A stretch of DNA of 64,000 nt from Isoetes taiwanensis (lineage: Eukaryota; Streptophyta; Lycopodiopsida; Isoetales; Isoetaceae), in NCBI GenBank assembly GCA_021234155.1, contig JAJEKV010000003.1, positions 24,092,874 to 24,156,873 of the forward strand, written 5' to 3'. Of the stretch, positions 45,601-54,346 are shown in pieces. Numbering within the stretch: the first letter of the stretch is position 1; the number at the start of each line of letters is the position of its first letter. The notes below the pieces were generated by a model. That model was not told the DNA's origin, made no database searches, and was given only the letters and a program-made list of their open reading frames with translations. A program made the translations under genes and the position numbers.

Positions 45601-46380
45601 AAAAAGGATAGGGGCGCCAAAAGGCGAGACACTAGGCCGAATGAAACCTAGGTTTAATAACTCCTGAAGTTGCTTCTTAAGCTCTGCCAACTCTGGAGGA
45701 CTCATTCGGTACGGGGCCTTGCTGGTAGGCTTAGTACCTGGTTCTAGAGCTATCTCACATTCCACCCCTCTAAAAGGAGGAAGTTTCTGAATCTCATCTG
45801 GGAAGAGGTCGCTGAATTCTCGCAGAAGACTAGCAATCCCCTTTGGCAAGGTATCGATCACCTGCTTCTGTTTAGCATCCCTCTCAACTGAGGCAAGTCT
45901 AATGACGCAGAGGAGCTTATCCTTGCGTATAGCTTTTTGTAACTGCCTGATTGACATAGACTGCATAATAGGGTTGAAGGGATCACCTTTTATAGTCACG
46001 CGAGCTCCATTGGCGGCGTTGAAGGTAACCTCCCGTTTCTCGCAGTCTATGTTGGCCTTCGCAGATGCCAAAAATTCCATACCAACAATAAGATCATATT
46101 TGCCAATATCCATTAGCTCGGCACCCAATGCAACTGGTGCACCTGGCAACTGCATCTTAAGGTTTATGCGGCGGCCATGGGTGTGTCTGATCTTACCACT
46201 GGCTAAAGTAACTGGCTTTGGTCGGGATTTCAACGTTTCCAGCTGCAAAACCTGGGCCATTCTAGGAGAAGCAAAATTATGTGTACTTCCTGTATCCATC
46301 AAAATTATGAAAGGCTTACTGTCTACTTGGCCTATAGTGGAAATAATGTATATCGGCTTTTCGGCATTGCCGGGTCTCAA
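42673..46380 (-). CDS. Pol polyprotein: PR-RT-RNase H-IN-chromodomain, TE3
   Basis: 1235 codons, uninterrupted. Protease: D-T-G at residues 29-31. Reverse transcriptase: about 225-420, with [19 protein letters not shown] and catalytic FFDD (370-373). RNase H: from about 515 (ATDAS, Asp 523; [12 protein letters not shown]). Integrase: zinc-binding H715/H725 and C755/C758, catalytic D788 (MDF), D849 (SDRDPKF) and E885 ([10 protein letters not shown]), giving the D-x60-D-x35-E spacing. Then a GPF motif (about 1023) and a chromodomain (about 1086-1130, [15 protein letters not shown]), which places it among chromoviruses. The last 100 residues after the chromodomain are low-complexity. It makes cDNA from the element RNA and inserts it; chromodomains of this family are known to steer integration toward histone-marked chromatin. 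Pol starts in a different frame from gag. Confidence 0.97.
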   Translation of the reverse strand: MRPGNAEKPIYIISTIGQVDSKPFIILMDTGSTHNFASPRMAQVLQLETLKSRPKPVTLASGKIRHTHGRRINLKMQLPGAPVALGAELMDIGKYDLIVGMEFLASAKANIDCEKREVTFNAANGARVTIKGDPFNPIMQSMSIRQLQKAIRKDKLLCVIRLASVERDAKQKQVIDTLPKGIASLLREFSDLFPDEIQKLPPFRGVECEIALEPGTKPTSKAPYRMSPPELAELKKQLQELLNLGFIRPSVSPFGAPILFVKKKDGSLRMCIDYRQLNKHTIKNRYALPRADDLMDQLQGAKYFSKIDLRSGYHQIRIKEEDIYKSAFRTRYGHYEFTVMPFGLTNAPATFMRLMNDVFRQYLDDFVVIFFDDILIYSKTLEHHENHLRLAWQKLRRHQLFAKFSKCKFATPKVDYLGHIISAEGIATDPAKIEAVRDWPIPGNVSEVRSFLGLAGYYRKFVKDFATIAAPLTDLTKHEKVKDWMEHWKAKVQVGFQKLKDALTSTPVLTLPDPEKDKLMATDASKIATGGVLMQEGRVIAYDSKKMNDTEQRYPTHDQELLAVVRALRIWRHYLLGRRFQLDTDHQSLRYLTTQPNLNLRQRRWMEFLEEYDFEIMYKPGKHNVVADALSRHPLVTRTHCNAISTLTSEFGKQIEQTLATDPEFCDIWDSLNKEARTDKEREAFRSYKKEGNLLYYKDKLCVPETSGVRKLILHDTHNSPIAGHAGFMKTYFKIRSSYFWPSMKKDIARYIKQCQVCQQTKAEQLRVPGELQPLDVPNAKWEVITMDFIVGLPRTLRGYDALMVVVDKLSKMAHFLPCRTTDTAFDTALLFAKEIFRLHGMPRVIVSDRDPKFVSAFWKDFFATIQTKLAMSTTYHPQTDGQTERTNRIIEDMLRSYVWSKQSQWADYIYLVEFAYNSMKQESSRMSPFMINYGYQCLTPDTWHNPVSKVEVSQQLLLEMQALVEEVRGYLLAARSRQKSVADRHRTPRVFQVGESVWLKIKVKQAKLKIGNCKKLAPRWAGPFKITERVGEQTYRLDLPPRLKIHKIFHVSLLKQHTPDPEEVLDTPTLLEMTEEHLEIVPEALLDRAYKQTRRTQMLQYLVKWKHLPVEDATWVMKIDLDKHYPDFMRESQGRTINDAINPAPGGKLEALSSRESSSRGVDASYLIIVTDDEITLVFSRTWCIVDVDMTTNCSNACSCTYIFFLFFIIGGGPFNHKLIILFIHTDKLTCAGQ

Positions 46381-47687
46381 TGGGCTGCAAGGATATGAGA
46401 CGCACCGTGAATGTACTTTCGGGAGCCTCGTCCTCGGCGGGTAATGTGGATTCGGATCGCCCCAATCGAGATCGCCATGGCCGGTAGGCGTCTGCGTGGA
46501 TGTAAGGGCAATTTCGCATGTAGTGCCCCACGTCGCATATACACTGTAACATGCCTTATCTCTACGCTAAGAACTGATCTCGGGCGTCTTTGGGAATAGG
46601 ATCGTAAGAGATCCCGAACTTCCTTGCTGACATTATTCGGCTTGTCGGGCATGTTGAAGGTGACTTTCTTTTCCGGGCGGCCGTAAGAGTTTTGCTTTCG
46701 AGGGCCGGACTTGGTGGCGGGTCGTAAGGTGTGGACGCCCCGCGGCTGCGAATAAGCAGGCGGGGCGGCGGATCGATTCCTTGGTGTGTCCTCCTCGAGG
46801 CTTAATGCTTTAGCCTCAGCTTCCGCAACTGATTTGGGGTCTATAGCCTTAACCATTCGTTTAATGGATGGGGCCAACCCTTCAATGTAGCCTTCCACTG
46901 CCCTCTTTTCATTCATCCCTGGTACGTACAGCCTGAGGCGCATGAACTCATCAGTATATGCCTGAACTGACATACCCTTCTGCTCTAGCCTATAAAAGGT
47001 CTAGATCTGTTGGCATTTGTGCGCACGGGGCACATAATGCGACTTAAAAGCCTTGGCAAACTTCTTGAACTTGCACCTGCTTTGGTCCAGGTGCTTGGCC
47101 CTAGCATAGCCCTTCCACCAAATACGGGCAGCTCCTGTAAGGTTTGTAGTGGCAACCTTTCCTGTATCCTTTTCAGTCATTCCATAGGATTTCCCGAACT
47201 CCTTCATCTCGTCGAGCCAGGACTCTGCATTCAGCCCCCCTCTAGCTTTTCCATCAAATTGGGCCAATTTCCTATTCTTCCAGATGCTGGTTATGGCTGT
47301 GTCCACTGTCTTTCGGTACTCTTTGTCTCGACGATGTGCACGGCCATCGGATGACATAGACGACTCTGAGGACTCAGAAGTTGGTGACTGAGATGACGTG
47401 GCACTGTCCCTAGAAGAAGCACGATGACGTTTGGAACGGTGCCTCTTCGGTACGGGTGCAGGACTGGATTCAGGCACCGAAGGCTGCTGTGGTGGTGGGC
47501 TTGGCGGTGACGGAGGTAACTCCGGTCCATCCTCGGGGACATGCTGCGGTGGGTTGGTGTTCAGCACGTAAGTTTGCAACTCAACTAGTTGCCTTTTCAT
47601 TAGCAGGAGTTCCTGCTCAGGAGTTAACCGGCTGGCATTTGAGGGTGTCTGCCAAGCGGCATTGCGCGCACCGTCTATATTGAGCAT
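46320..47687 (-). CDS. Gag, TE3 (one in-frame amber; frame slip near knuckle)
   Basis: The first frame (47687-47001, [10 protein letters not shown]) has a proline-rich segment, a basic and serine-rich patch, then the capsid signature ([34 protein letters not shown]). It ends at TAG 47001-47003. The same frame continues immediately (TFYRLEQKG, then [19 protein letters not shown]) to about 46600, so a single stop interrupts the protein. Near 46600 it must change frame to reach a degenerate zinc knuckle (46552 onward, [12 protein letters not shown], with C-x-C instead of C-x2-C) before pol. Readthrough or frameshifting could be natural for Gag-Pol, but a stop inside the capsid region is more likely damage or sequence error. 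Confidence 0.8.
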
Positions 47688-47967
47688 CAGAAGATATAAG
47701 CGGAGTTACATCAAGTCTCACAAGAAGAGAATAACATCAAATTCCATAACAAGATCATTTGTGTAGTATCAAAGAAAGAGTCAATACAAAAAGATAAGAG
47801 AAAAGTTTTCAATTAAAAGTCAAAACACTGTTACATTAGACAAAAGTTCACTCCGAAAGTAGTTATCACTCAAAATTATACAGTACACACTTAGATTTTC
47901 TTTGTACATGGTTTACTTCTCTAGCCACACTGAAACATAGCAACACAAAAACTGAAGAGGTCGCGGC
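47688..47967 (-). other. TE3 spacer between ORF3 and gag
   Basis: T-rich on the minus strand, no ORF. May hold gag's leader or an intron; nothing firm. Confidence 0.4.
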
Positions 47968-48492
47968 CTAGGGGTTCGCGAAAGGGTACATAATAGAATA
48001 GCGAACACTTTCACGTACAGCTCGGATGAGCTTGTAACGTGCCCAGGCTTGGACGATCACAGGCTGATAATCCCAGGTGGGGCTGATAATGAGAAGGTTG
48101 AAAAGCCTCCTTAATGCATAGAATAATTGCCATAGGTGGTCGTTGGAATCCTCGAAGGCTTCATGCCTGGACATACTCCAATAATCCCATGTGCGGCGAA
48201 GGGTCTGTTTTAGGTCGTCGAAGGCGCGTTCTCGGAGAATAGTAACTACCTCCATGCCCTTGTCAGGATCATAAGGCTCTTGCGGCTCTTCGGATTCATC
48301 CATCTCATCGACACCCTCTCGTTCCGAGTATTCTCCATATCTCTGGCCATAATCTTGTTCAGGAGGTCCCTGGTCGTCCATTCTTATCAGGTCAGTGATT
48401 CTGTCCTCGTACTCCTCAAGTGTTTCCTCTGCAAGATGACAGGAATAAATATATCGTACCAAAGAATTCCAAGAGATATAATGATGCAACAT
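47968..48492 (-). CDS. ORF3: unrecognised 174-codon protein, TE3
   Basis: The strongest protein-like part starts after a possible 3' splice site: pyrimidine-rich TTATTCCTGTCATCTTGCAG ends at about 48433 on the minus strand. From there: EETLEEYEDR, an acidic low-complexity stretch (DEMDESEEPQEP), then a tryptophan- and arginine-rich helical region (RTWDYWSMSRHEAFED, LWQLFYALRRLFNLL, RYKLIRAVRESVRYS). No family recognised and no counterpart in TE2, where only 167 bp separates ORF2 from gag. If the acceptor is real, the first 20 residues from 48492 are intronic and the true start lies upstream. It may be a captured exon. Function unknown. Confidence 0.45.
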   Translation of the reverse strand: MLHHYISWNSLVRYIYSCHLAEETLEEYEDRITDLIRMDDQGPPEQDYGQRYGEYSEREGVDEMDESEEPQEPYDPDKGMEVVTILRERAFDDLKQTLRRTWDYWSMSRHEAFEDSNDHLWQLFYALRRLFNLLIISPTWDYQPVIVQAWARYKLIRAVRESVRYSIMYPFANP

Positions 48493-48650
48493 GGAAGAGA
48501 CCCATTCAAAATTCTATTGGCATTATGTATTGATTGGTACAATAGACAGTAATCATAAAGGATAACACCTCACGAGTGATAACCATGGCTTAGACATTGC
48601 CAATGAAAATTTTACAGCTATCTCAAATGCAAGATACATAATACAGTTAT

Positions 48651-49025
48651 TTAAAAGCTAGGTTCCTCGTCTTCGTCCGTTGGCTGAGGTGGTGGACGGT
48701 AGCGCATCAAAGTGGCGCTGGGGCTAGCAGAGAGGGCGGCTCGAGCTGCTGCCTCTGGTGGCAAGCAAGTAGCCAAAGGTGCCGCCACAAGGAGGCGCAT
48801 GTTAGTGCAGCCCGCCACATCCCCCAACGCTGCTATGGCCAAATCCCTACGGACCAAGGTAATGGTGGTGACGTGATAGTCAATCTTCTTATGGCCCGCT
48901 GAAGTGGATATGGCCCGTAGCGCCCACCAAGAAGCTTCAGAAGAAGGGCCTAGATTCTTGGAGAAAAATAATACCTCTCCTTGGCGGAAGGCTGAGAGAA
49001 AGAATCGGGCCACATGGTTGCCCAT
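48651..49025 (-). CDS. ORF2 C-terminal part after the amber stop, TE3
   Basis: Same frame as 49035-50039, separated from it only by TAG plus three codons. It corresponds to the C-terminal 120 or so residues of TE2 ORF2 (both have aromatic, basic and alanine-rich composition: NHVARFFLSAF..., versus RYYLPLLLDG...). This supports one original protein of about 460 codons. Ends with an acidic tail (TDEDEEPSF). Confidence 0.55.
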   Translation of the reverse strand: MGNHVARFFLSAFRQGEVLFFSKNLGPSSEASWWALRAISTSAGHKKIDYHVTTITLVRRDLAIAALGDVAGCTNMRLLVAAPLATCLPPEAAARAALSASPSATLMRYRPPPQPTDEDEEPSF

Positions 49026-49034
49026 CGCCCTAAC

Positions 49035-50039
49035 CTAAGGGTCTGTGGAGGTCTCCGCTTCTTTGTCCAAGTTGACGGGGATCCTCTCCTCCTCTTCCTC
49101 TTCCCTATCATCATTAAGGCTGCCCTTGGCGTCCCAAAGGTCTTCCTCGCCCAGATCTACCGCCCCCATGGTGATTTGCAAAGGCGGGTCCGAAAGAGTA
49201 GGCCGTGTCTGGGCCGCAAAATGCTCTTCCGGAGGCTGGGGTGTGTCACTTAACAAGAACTGGCGAAGTGACAAAAGAGTCTCAACAGGCTCTTGCTCTT
49301 CAGCCTGGTATGCCAATAGGTTCTCCACTTGTGCGGGTTGCACAACCGGTGTGGTGAAGTCGATGAAGTCATCTTGGCAATACTCCGCAAGATCATAGAG
49401 AACCTCTATCTTTTTGCGGCGGATCCCAGTAAGCACGCGGTAGGCCCACATAATATCCTCAAAAATCAGGTACTCTTGGTTATTCAAGAGTACCGTAGGA
49501 AGGAGGTTTAGCCCTTCGAGCTTGAGGGCTTTCTGTCGGCTGACAGGGGCTTCAGTGGCAAGTTCCCTCCACCTTACAAAATCCTGCTCGTTGACGACTT
49601 CGTCATCCTTTGGGTCAGGAGGTAGAGGCGTGGAAGAACGCTCAGCAGGAATCTCCTCATCCTCTATGTACTGGTCCATAATGATGGCCAGTGCGAATCG
49701 GGCCTCGAAACAAGTTTCGCGATCTATTGTGACAATAGGGAGGTCGGTCCCTCGTCGTCTGATGCCCTTGATGACATTGCTGCTATGCTCGTCACCCCCT
49801 AGCATCTGGTGCAGGGTGTGAAAATCCAGATAGAGCCGCTCATCGTCCTCATTGTAAACGCATGCAGGTACAATCTCCTCACAATAGAACTGGAGAAAAG
49901 CAGCATAATCTGGATGGCCCTGCATGTTGGAGATAAGGTCTACCTGCTGGAGCAGGTAGGGGTGGAGAAGATCAAAGGGAACCGCAGGGTCCCAATGCTC
50001 TCCGTCCAAATACCACTGCTGCAAGGTTGGGCGAGCCAT
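49035..50039 (-). CDS. ORF2: novel conserved accessory protein, N-terminal part, TE3
   Basis: 334 codons from MARPTLQQWY, ending at TAG 49035-49037. Homologous to TE2 ORF2 (33673-35199): the same start pattern (MA...WY), the same central motif (NNQEYLIFEDI at 186-196, versus NGEEYLLLSDI) followed by a DDFI motif, and similar acidic stretches (DDREEEEEE near the end). No known domain, no membrane segment. It lies between the H3 gene and gag with its own TATA upstream. Conservation in two lineages whose LTRs no longer align argues for function, perhaps as partner or chaperone of the H3 fusion, but that is inference. Confidence 0.65.
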   Translation of the reverse strand: MARPTLQQWYLDGEHWDPAVPFDLLHPYLLQQVDLISNMQGHPDYAAFLQFYCEEIVPACVYNEDDERLYLDFHTLHQMLGGDEHSSNVIKGIRRRGTDLPIVTIDRETCFEARFALAIIMDQYIEDEEIPAERSSTPLPPDPKDDEVVNEQDFVRWRELATEAPVSRQKALKLEGLNLLPTVLLNNQEYLIFEDIMWAYRVLTGIRRKKIEVLYDLAEYCQDDFIDFTTPVVQPAQVENLLAYQAEEQEPVETLLSLRQFLLSDTPQPPEEHFAAQTRPTLSDPPLQITMGAVDLGEEDLWDAKGSLNDDREEEEEERIPVNLDKEAETSTDP

Positions 50040-50119
50040 GAGGGTTGAAGGCGCGAAGGAGGAGGGAAAAGAGGCGCTGAAGCAAGAAGGGAAAATGAAA
50101 CCCTAATGGCCAAAAAGGG

Positions 50120-50127
50120 GTTTTATA
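50120..50127 (-). promoter_or_regulatory. TATA box upstream of TE3 ORF2
   Basis: TATAAAAC on the minus strand, about 81-88 bp before the ORF2 ATG at 50039. Positionally equivalent to TATAAATAG at 33551 in TE2. Confidence 0.5.
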
Positions 50128-50283
50128 CTTTTTGGCACGTTTTCCCAAGATTATTATTAAAAATAATTACTTAATTAATAATTTACATTCAAAAAGATAT
50201 TTTTATATTCACAACCCCCAAAACGGAAATAGTACATGGATAATTTACAAAATTCCTGGGCAGGAAAGAAGGTAGTCGCCCAG

Positions 50284-50950
50284 TCACCGAAACTCCCCTC
50301 GGATCCTTCGTGCCAGCTGGAGGTCCTTCGGCATGATGGTAACCCTTTTTGCGTGTATGGCACAAAGGTTGGCATCGCTCAAAATCTCGATGAGGTAAGC
50401 CTCGGCAGCCTCCTGTAAGGCGAGGATCGCAAAAGCTTGAAACCTTAGGTCGGTTTTAAACTCCTGGGCGATCTCCCGTACAAGCCGCTGGAAGGGGACC
50501 CGACGAATCAATGGCTCGGTAGACTTCTGATACTTACGTATCTCACGAAGTGCTACCGTGCCCGGCCGATACCTATGGGGCTTCCGCGGCTTAAGGGTCG
50601 CCTTAAGCGACGGAATGGATTTCCCGCCGGTTGAAGGATGCTTTGTCCGCTGAACGATCTGGTCCCGTCTCTGAGCCGATGTGTTTTTGGCGATTGTTGC
50701 ATCCTGCTGCAGTCGGGTCTTATAATGCACCCCACTCTTAACAGGTTTGGACTTCGTTCTCTTCAATCTCCGGTTACCCTGCCCGTACGGCTGCTGTGGG
50801 TCTGCCTGCTGGTTCACGTCGACAGGGTTTTCCTGAGGGTTAACATTCTGGGTCACACCTATGTCCTGCTGGTCAACCTGCTGGTGATCTTGCTGGCCCC
50901 CCTCTTGATTCCCACTCTGCTGGCTATGAAGGTCCCCCCTCTTCCTCCTG
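50284..50950 (-). CDS. Histone H3 domain and linker of the H3-fusion protein, TE3
   Basis: The frame ending at 50284 encodes a glutamine-rich linker ([10 protein letters not shown]..., about 50940-50780), a basic region, then an H3-like tail and complete H3 fold (50649-50284). Tail: [10 protein letters not shown] resembles RTKQTARKSTGGK with the segment holding K9 missing. Fold: [72 protein letters not shown]. By eye about 81 of the 97 positions from KPHR to RIRGE match canonical H3, with no gap. Loop 1 is not lengthened, so it is not a typical CENH3. Replacements cluster in alpha-2 and loop 2 (LIEILSDAN versus LVGLFEDTN). H3 pairs with H4 in nucleosomes; here it ends a longer transposon protein. 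The frame upstream of about 50950 is out of phase (see 50924-51589). Confidence 0.93.
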
Positions 50951-51589
50951 AAGCCGCTCTCGCTCTTCATTCCTGGCCTCTTTGTCCAGACGCATTTGTA
51001 TGCGCCGAGCAATCTCTGTGTGGTACCGGTCCGGCCGTGCCCGCATGTCTTCTTGGATGGATTCCAGGTGGCATTGGCTAAACCTTGGCGGAACATTTTC
51101 AAAAATGAAGCTGTTGAGGCTTTCATTCCAAGAGAAGGTAGGAAGATTAAAGTATTCCTGGTATGTGAGTACACGACCTTTCCCCAAGTAATAAAAACGG
51201 TCCATTCTTATGTCTGGGGGAGCACTGGCTATCTGCTGTAAGTCTTCCACTCTCGCAAGATGCATGATCCTCTGGGCTTCATTCCGAACAAGCTCGGCAG
51301 GGTCGTCATCTGGTCCTGGCGAGGGATAAAACTTAACCACAGCCCATGCACGGTCCGGCTGCTCCACGAGAGTGTAGTCCTGACCGGCTTCATTCAACTT
51401 GAGAAGGAAGCGCTCGTTGAAGTGGAAGATAGGGTAGGGGACTCTTCGGCCCTCGACAAAATGCTTGACGAAGAGATCAAGAATGGTATCTATCAAAGGG
51501 TCTTCGTCGGCAAGATGCTCGACTAGCGCGGCAAATAGCTGGAATACGCTTAACTTCTTCAAGTCCACGGTTAGCTTGAAGCGCGGCAT
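50924..51589 (-). CDS. N-terminal novel domain of the H3-fusion protein, TE3
   Basis: Start chosen at [10 protein letters not shown] (51589); the frame is open from 51613. About 220 codons with no family I recognise: a helical segment ([23 protein letters not shown]), an aromatic central part ([14 protein letters not shown]) and a charged, coiled-coil-like end ([20 protein letters not shown]) matching the fragment kept in TE2. The stop at 50924-50926 lies just after a run of six G (about 50937-50942). Losing one G would bring this frame into the linker-H3 frame, so both parts most likely form one protein of about 440 residues. Whether the slip is a real mutation, a programmed +1 shift or a consensus error is open. 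Confidence 0.7.
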   Translation of the reverse strand: MPRFKLTVDLKKLSVFQLFAALVEHLADEDPLIDTILDLFVKHFVEGRRVPYPIFHFNERFLLKLNEAGQDYTLVEQPDRAWAVVKFYPSPGPDDDPAELVRNEAQRIMHLARVEDLQQIASAPPDIRMDRFYYLGKGRVLTYQEYFNLPTFSWNESLNSFIFENVPPRFSQCHLESIQEDMRARPDRYHTEIARRIQMRLDKEARNEERERLQEEEGGPS

Positions 51590-51613
51590 GGGTACACTAG
51601 CAGAGAACAGCAA

Positions 51614-52283
51614 AGGAAGAGGAAGGCAAGGCGCTCAAACGAAGATGGCCGGCACTACAGGGTAAGTAAGGGCGCTGAAGCGTAGAGCGAATGCAAGGGA
51701 GGCGTGGAGGTCAGCTATGGTGAGTTTGGAGCTCAAGTCCGGCGGCTATGGCGGAAAAGGACGCTCGGAGAAAGCACACGTCCGAAAATATGATTCAAAA
51801 TTCAAATTTTAACTTTTAACTTTTTATAAAAATTTTCAAAAAAATAATAATTTTTTTTATAAAAATTTTTAAACGGACGCGTATAAAAATACGCGCGACC
51901 GTATGGGGCGCTGCGTTGCTTATACGGCTTTTATTTTTCAAAAGAAACACCTCTGAGTACAGCAGCGCCTCTTTTCATTTTTCGGCGGCCTGCTGTCTTT
52001 TTGACCTCGGGAGACGTGCCCTCTAGGGTATTTGGGAGGTGCCCGATCCATTGGAGCCGTTTTCGCCTTCATCCGAGCTACCTATAAAAAGTTATAGCTC
52101 TTCGAAACTTGGGTCTTCCAGTCGCCCTAAACTGCTTAAAACTTACTTCCTATTACCTTAACCTAGCACAAAACCAAACATCAGAGAGCCAAACAATCAC
52201 TCTAGCCTAACTCTCTCTCCTGACTACCGAACTGGCGAGTTAGGGTTTGGTCAGTGCTATGATTTCGAGTAACCGAAATCACG
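51614..52283 (-). promoter_or_regulatory. TE3 5' leader
   Basis: Non-coding between the PBS and the H3-fusion ATG. Contains a very AT-rich stretch (51785-51875, TTTATAAAAA-type words) and the hairpin CGCGTAT-AAAA-ATACGCG at 51878-51895. No ORF. Confidence 0.5.
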
Positions 52284-52295
52284 GCTCTGATACCA
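52284..52295 (-). promoter_or_regulatory. TE3 primer-binding site (initiator tRNA-Met)
   Basis: Minus strand TGGTATCAGAGC, one base after the end of the 5' LTR. It matches the usual plant PBS complementary to the 3' end of initiator tRNA-Met. Confidence 0.95.
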
Positions 52296-52296
52296 T

Positions 52297-53960
52297 TGTG
52301 ACGCTCCCTGAACATATACGACCCTCGGGCGTATACATACGGGGACTTTCCCCTCCCATGGCGACCAACTCGCCACGAGCAGGGCCCTCCGTCTATTTCG
52401 GGCCATATAATATGATGCCGAAAGAAGGACACGAAGGGGTCATTCGGCCCACGCCTTCAATGGGGCTCTTACGTCGCGGAAGCGTGAATACAAGGGTTAG
52501 CACACAGCATAAATCACATATAAATAACCACCACGAAGGGTGGCGCATCCATCTAAATACCAACGGCAAAGAATATGCATCTAAACCTAAGAAAACACCC
52601 CAAACCCATGGTTCTACCACGGCTCGGACTCGGTGAGGACCGACCGACGGGCTAGGTCTCAAGAGTTCGGCAGACCGAATCTTGACATGGCGTTGGCTGG
52701 CATAGAACATTGGCTAGGGTTGTCCACTCCATCCGCCCCTCACATTGCACTTTTGCGGATGGGTCAAATCATGCTATGGCTTCGCTTATAGCCTTAGGGG
52801 AGACGCGCAGCTCGAGGTATCACCCTGCTGAGCCTACTCCGGGGTTCATGGCGCCCGGTCCGATGAGGCAGGTCGTCGGGGAAGCGTCCCCTTCCGAGGA
52901 TCCGCAGTGGTTCCATGGGTGGACTAGAGAATACGTGCGCGCATCGGCGACCCCGCATCCGTGCCGACTTACTGCGCCCTAAATCTACTCAAAGTACGGG
53001 ATGCCCCATGCGGGTCACACCTCGCATTGTGGAGTGTCGGACCCATACGGCACGGATCGCGCCTAGCTCACTGGCCGGCTATTAGGCCTAGTCCACTGTA
53101 GGAGTCTCAGGAGCCTTTTATGTTCGTGCAAGACCCCACCCCCGTTTCACCACTGTGTCCCTTGTTTGGTGCTAAGCCAATCCATAGCATCTATGACCCG
53201 GTGGTCTCTTGTACACAGGCCGCATTATTGGGATAATACAGGGCTCAATCTAGGAGCATACTACAATATATGGGCTCAGAGGTCTCTACCCCCCGTAATC
53301 CCCCATCTCTGGAGTGCTAACTAAGCAAAGAACTATCAATCCATACTTTGGGAGCAAAACTCGAATCAAAATATAAAGAGAGCTTACCTTTACAACCCAG
53401 GGTTAGTTCCTATCACCAAAACACAGAGAGAACATGCAAACAATGCAAACAGGGGCGCTACTCTAGAATTCACAAGCTACTCTAGCTACCCACCTGAATT
53501 CCGGCTTGACCCGTTATCGTTTGGGGCCTCCATCCTTCTGGACTCGATGCTCAACTCTGCTCACACAGGTGCAAATACTTGAGTAAGGTGGCGCTCAGCT
53601 GGTCACAGGGTAGGCGCTCAGCTCAAGTCGATTATGGTGGATCTGGGGGTGGTGATCCACCTTGTCAGTCCAAAATAGCATTTACCATGCTGGCCAATCG
53701 AGTTTGGCCAGGTGGTGCCTTTCCAGAGGGTAATTAGCTTAATTATTCTCTTTAAAATAATAATGCCTTAAATATAGGTTATTATCTCTAACAATTAAAT
53801 TAGCATAGCTAATTTAATCCCTTTTAGGTCTACCCCCTATGTTACAATACCCCATGGTGGCGTACCTTTATCGGGTGACGTGTCAGTATGTTTATAGGTA
53901 TACCATATAGATACCTTACATATACCGTACATATACCGTATAAATACATGGAACGTCACA
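52297..53960 (-). repeat. TE3 5' LTR (1664 bp)
   Basis: Partner of 40689-42353. Many of the differences replace CAG in one copy by CGG in the other, and the rest are small indels. Confidence 0.95.
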
Positions 53961-53965
53961 GGTAC
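53961..53965. repeat. Target-site duplication GGTAC (right)
   Basis: Second copy of the 5-bp duplication made on TE3 integration. Confidence 0.95.
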
Positions 53966-54346
53966 TAACGTAGTGTCAACCTGCAGGCCAATAGAGCGCT
54001 CCGGAGGGCAAGGAGGTCGAGCTACGAAGACTTGCAACACAAATTTTGTTGGAATGTGTTGCAAGGAATATAGAGTACCTCGAACACAGTTATAAGTTTT
54101 GATAAACTAAATTGTCATGTTAAGTAAATTACTGAGTAACTTATTTTAATAATGTTATGAAGTGATAAGTTATTTCATAATATAAAGGCGTGATAATATT
54201 CTAAAAATATTACCTTAAGGTAATGGTAATAAATGTGTAAGTATTATGGTAAGTATCGTATGTATCAGGTTGATTGCAGGATAAGAGGATCCCAAGGTGG
54301 GGAGACCCACGATGCTGCGGACAGCATCATTTCAAGGTGGGGAGAA
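53961..54346 (+). other. TE2 3' UTR, part 2, with duplicated polypurine tract
   Basis: Continues the 3' UTR interrupted at 40688. CAAGGTGGGGAGA appears at 54293 and again at 54333, directly before the LTR. Confidence 0.85.

Larger units (their letters stand above)
40689..53960 (-). mobile_element. TE3: complete chromovirus carrying a histone H3 gene (13,272 bp)
   Basis: Both LTRs, PBS, polypurine tract and 5-bp target duplication are present. Gene order on the minus strand from the 5' LTR: H3-fusion (51589-50284), ORF2 (50039-48651), ORF3 (48492-47968), gag (47687 to about 46320), pol (46380-42673). The two LTRs are very similar, so insertion is fairly recent relative to TE2's decay. Pol is an uninterrupted 1235-codon frame; gag and the accessory genes carry single stops or slips. 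Extra genes before gag are known from Tat/Ogre-type elements, but those lack chromodomains. A histone gene inside such an element is not something I know to be described. Confidence 0.95.

Noticed and set aside
42673-46380. Plus-strand frames of 100-180 codons across TE3 pol and gag
   Set aside because: They are antisense shadows of the strongly supported minus-strand genes.
50284-50649. The H3-like gene as a host histone gene next to a transposon
   Set aside because: It lies between the PBS and gag inside an element with two LTRs and a target duplication, is joined to a linker also seen in TE2, and has an H3 counterpart at the same place in TE2.
50284-50649. The TE3 H3 as a typical centromeric CENH3
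   Set aside because: Loop 1 is not lengthened and the fold is very close to canonical H3. The TE2 remnant is more diverged, but too incomplete to call.
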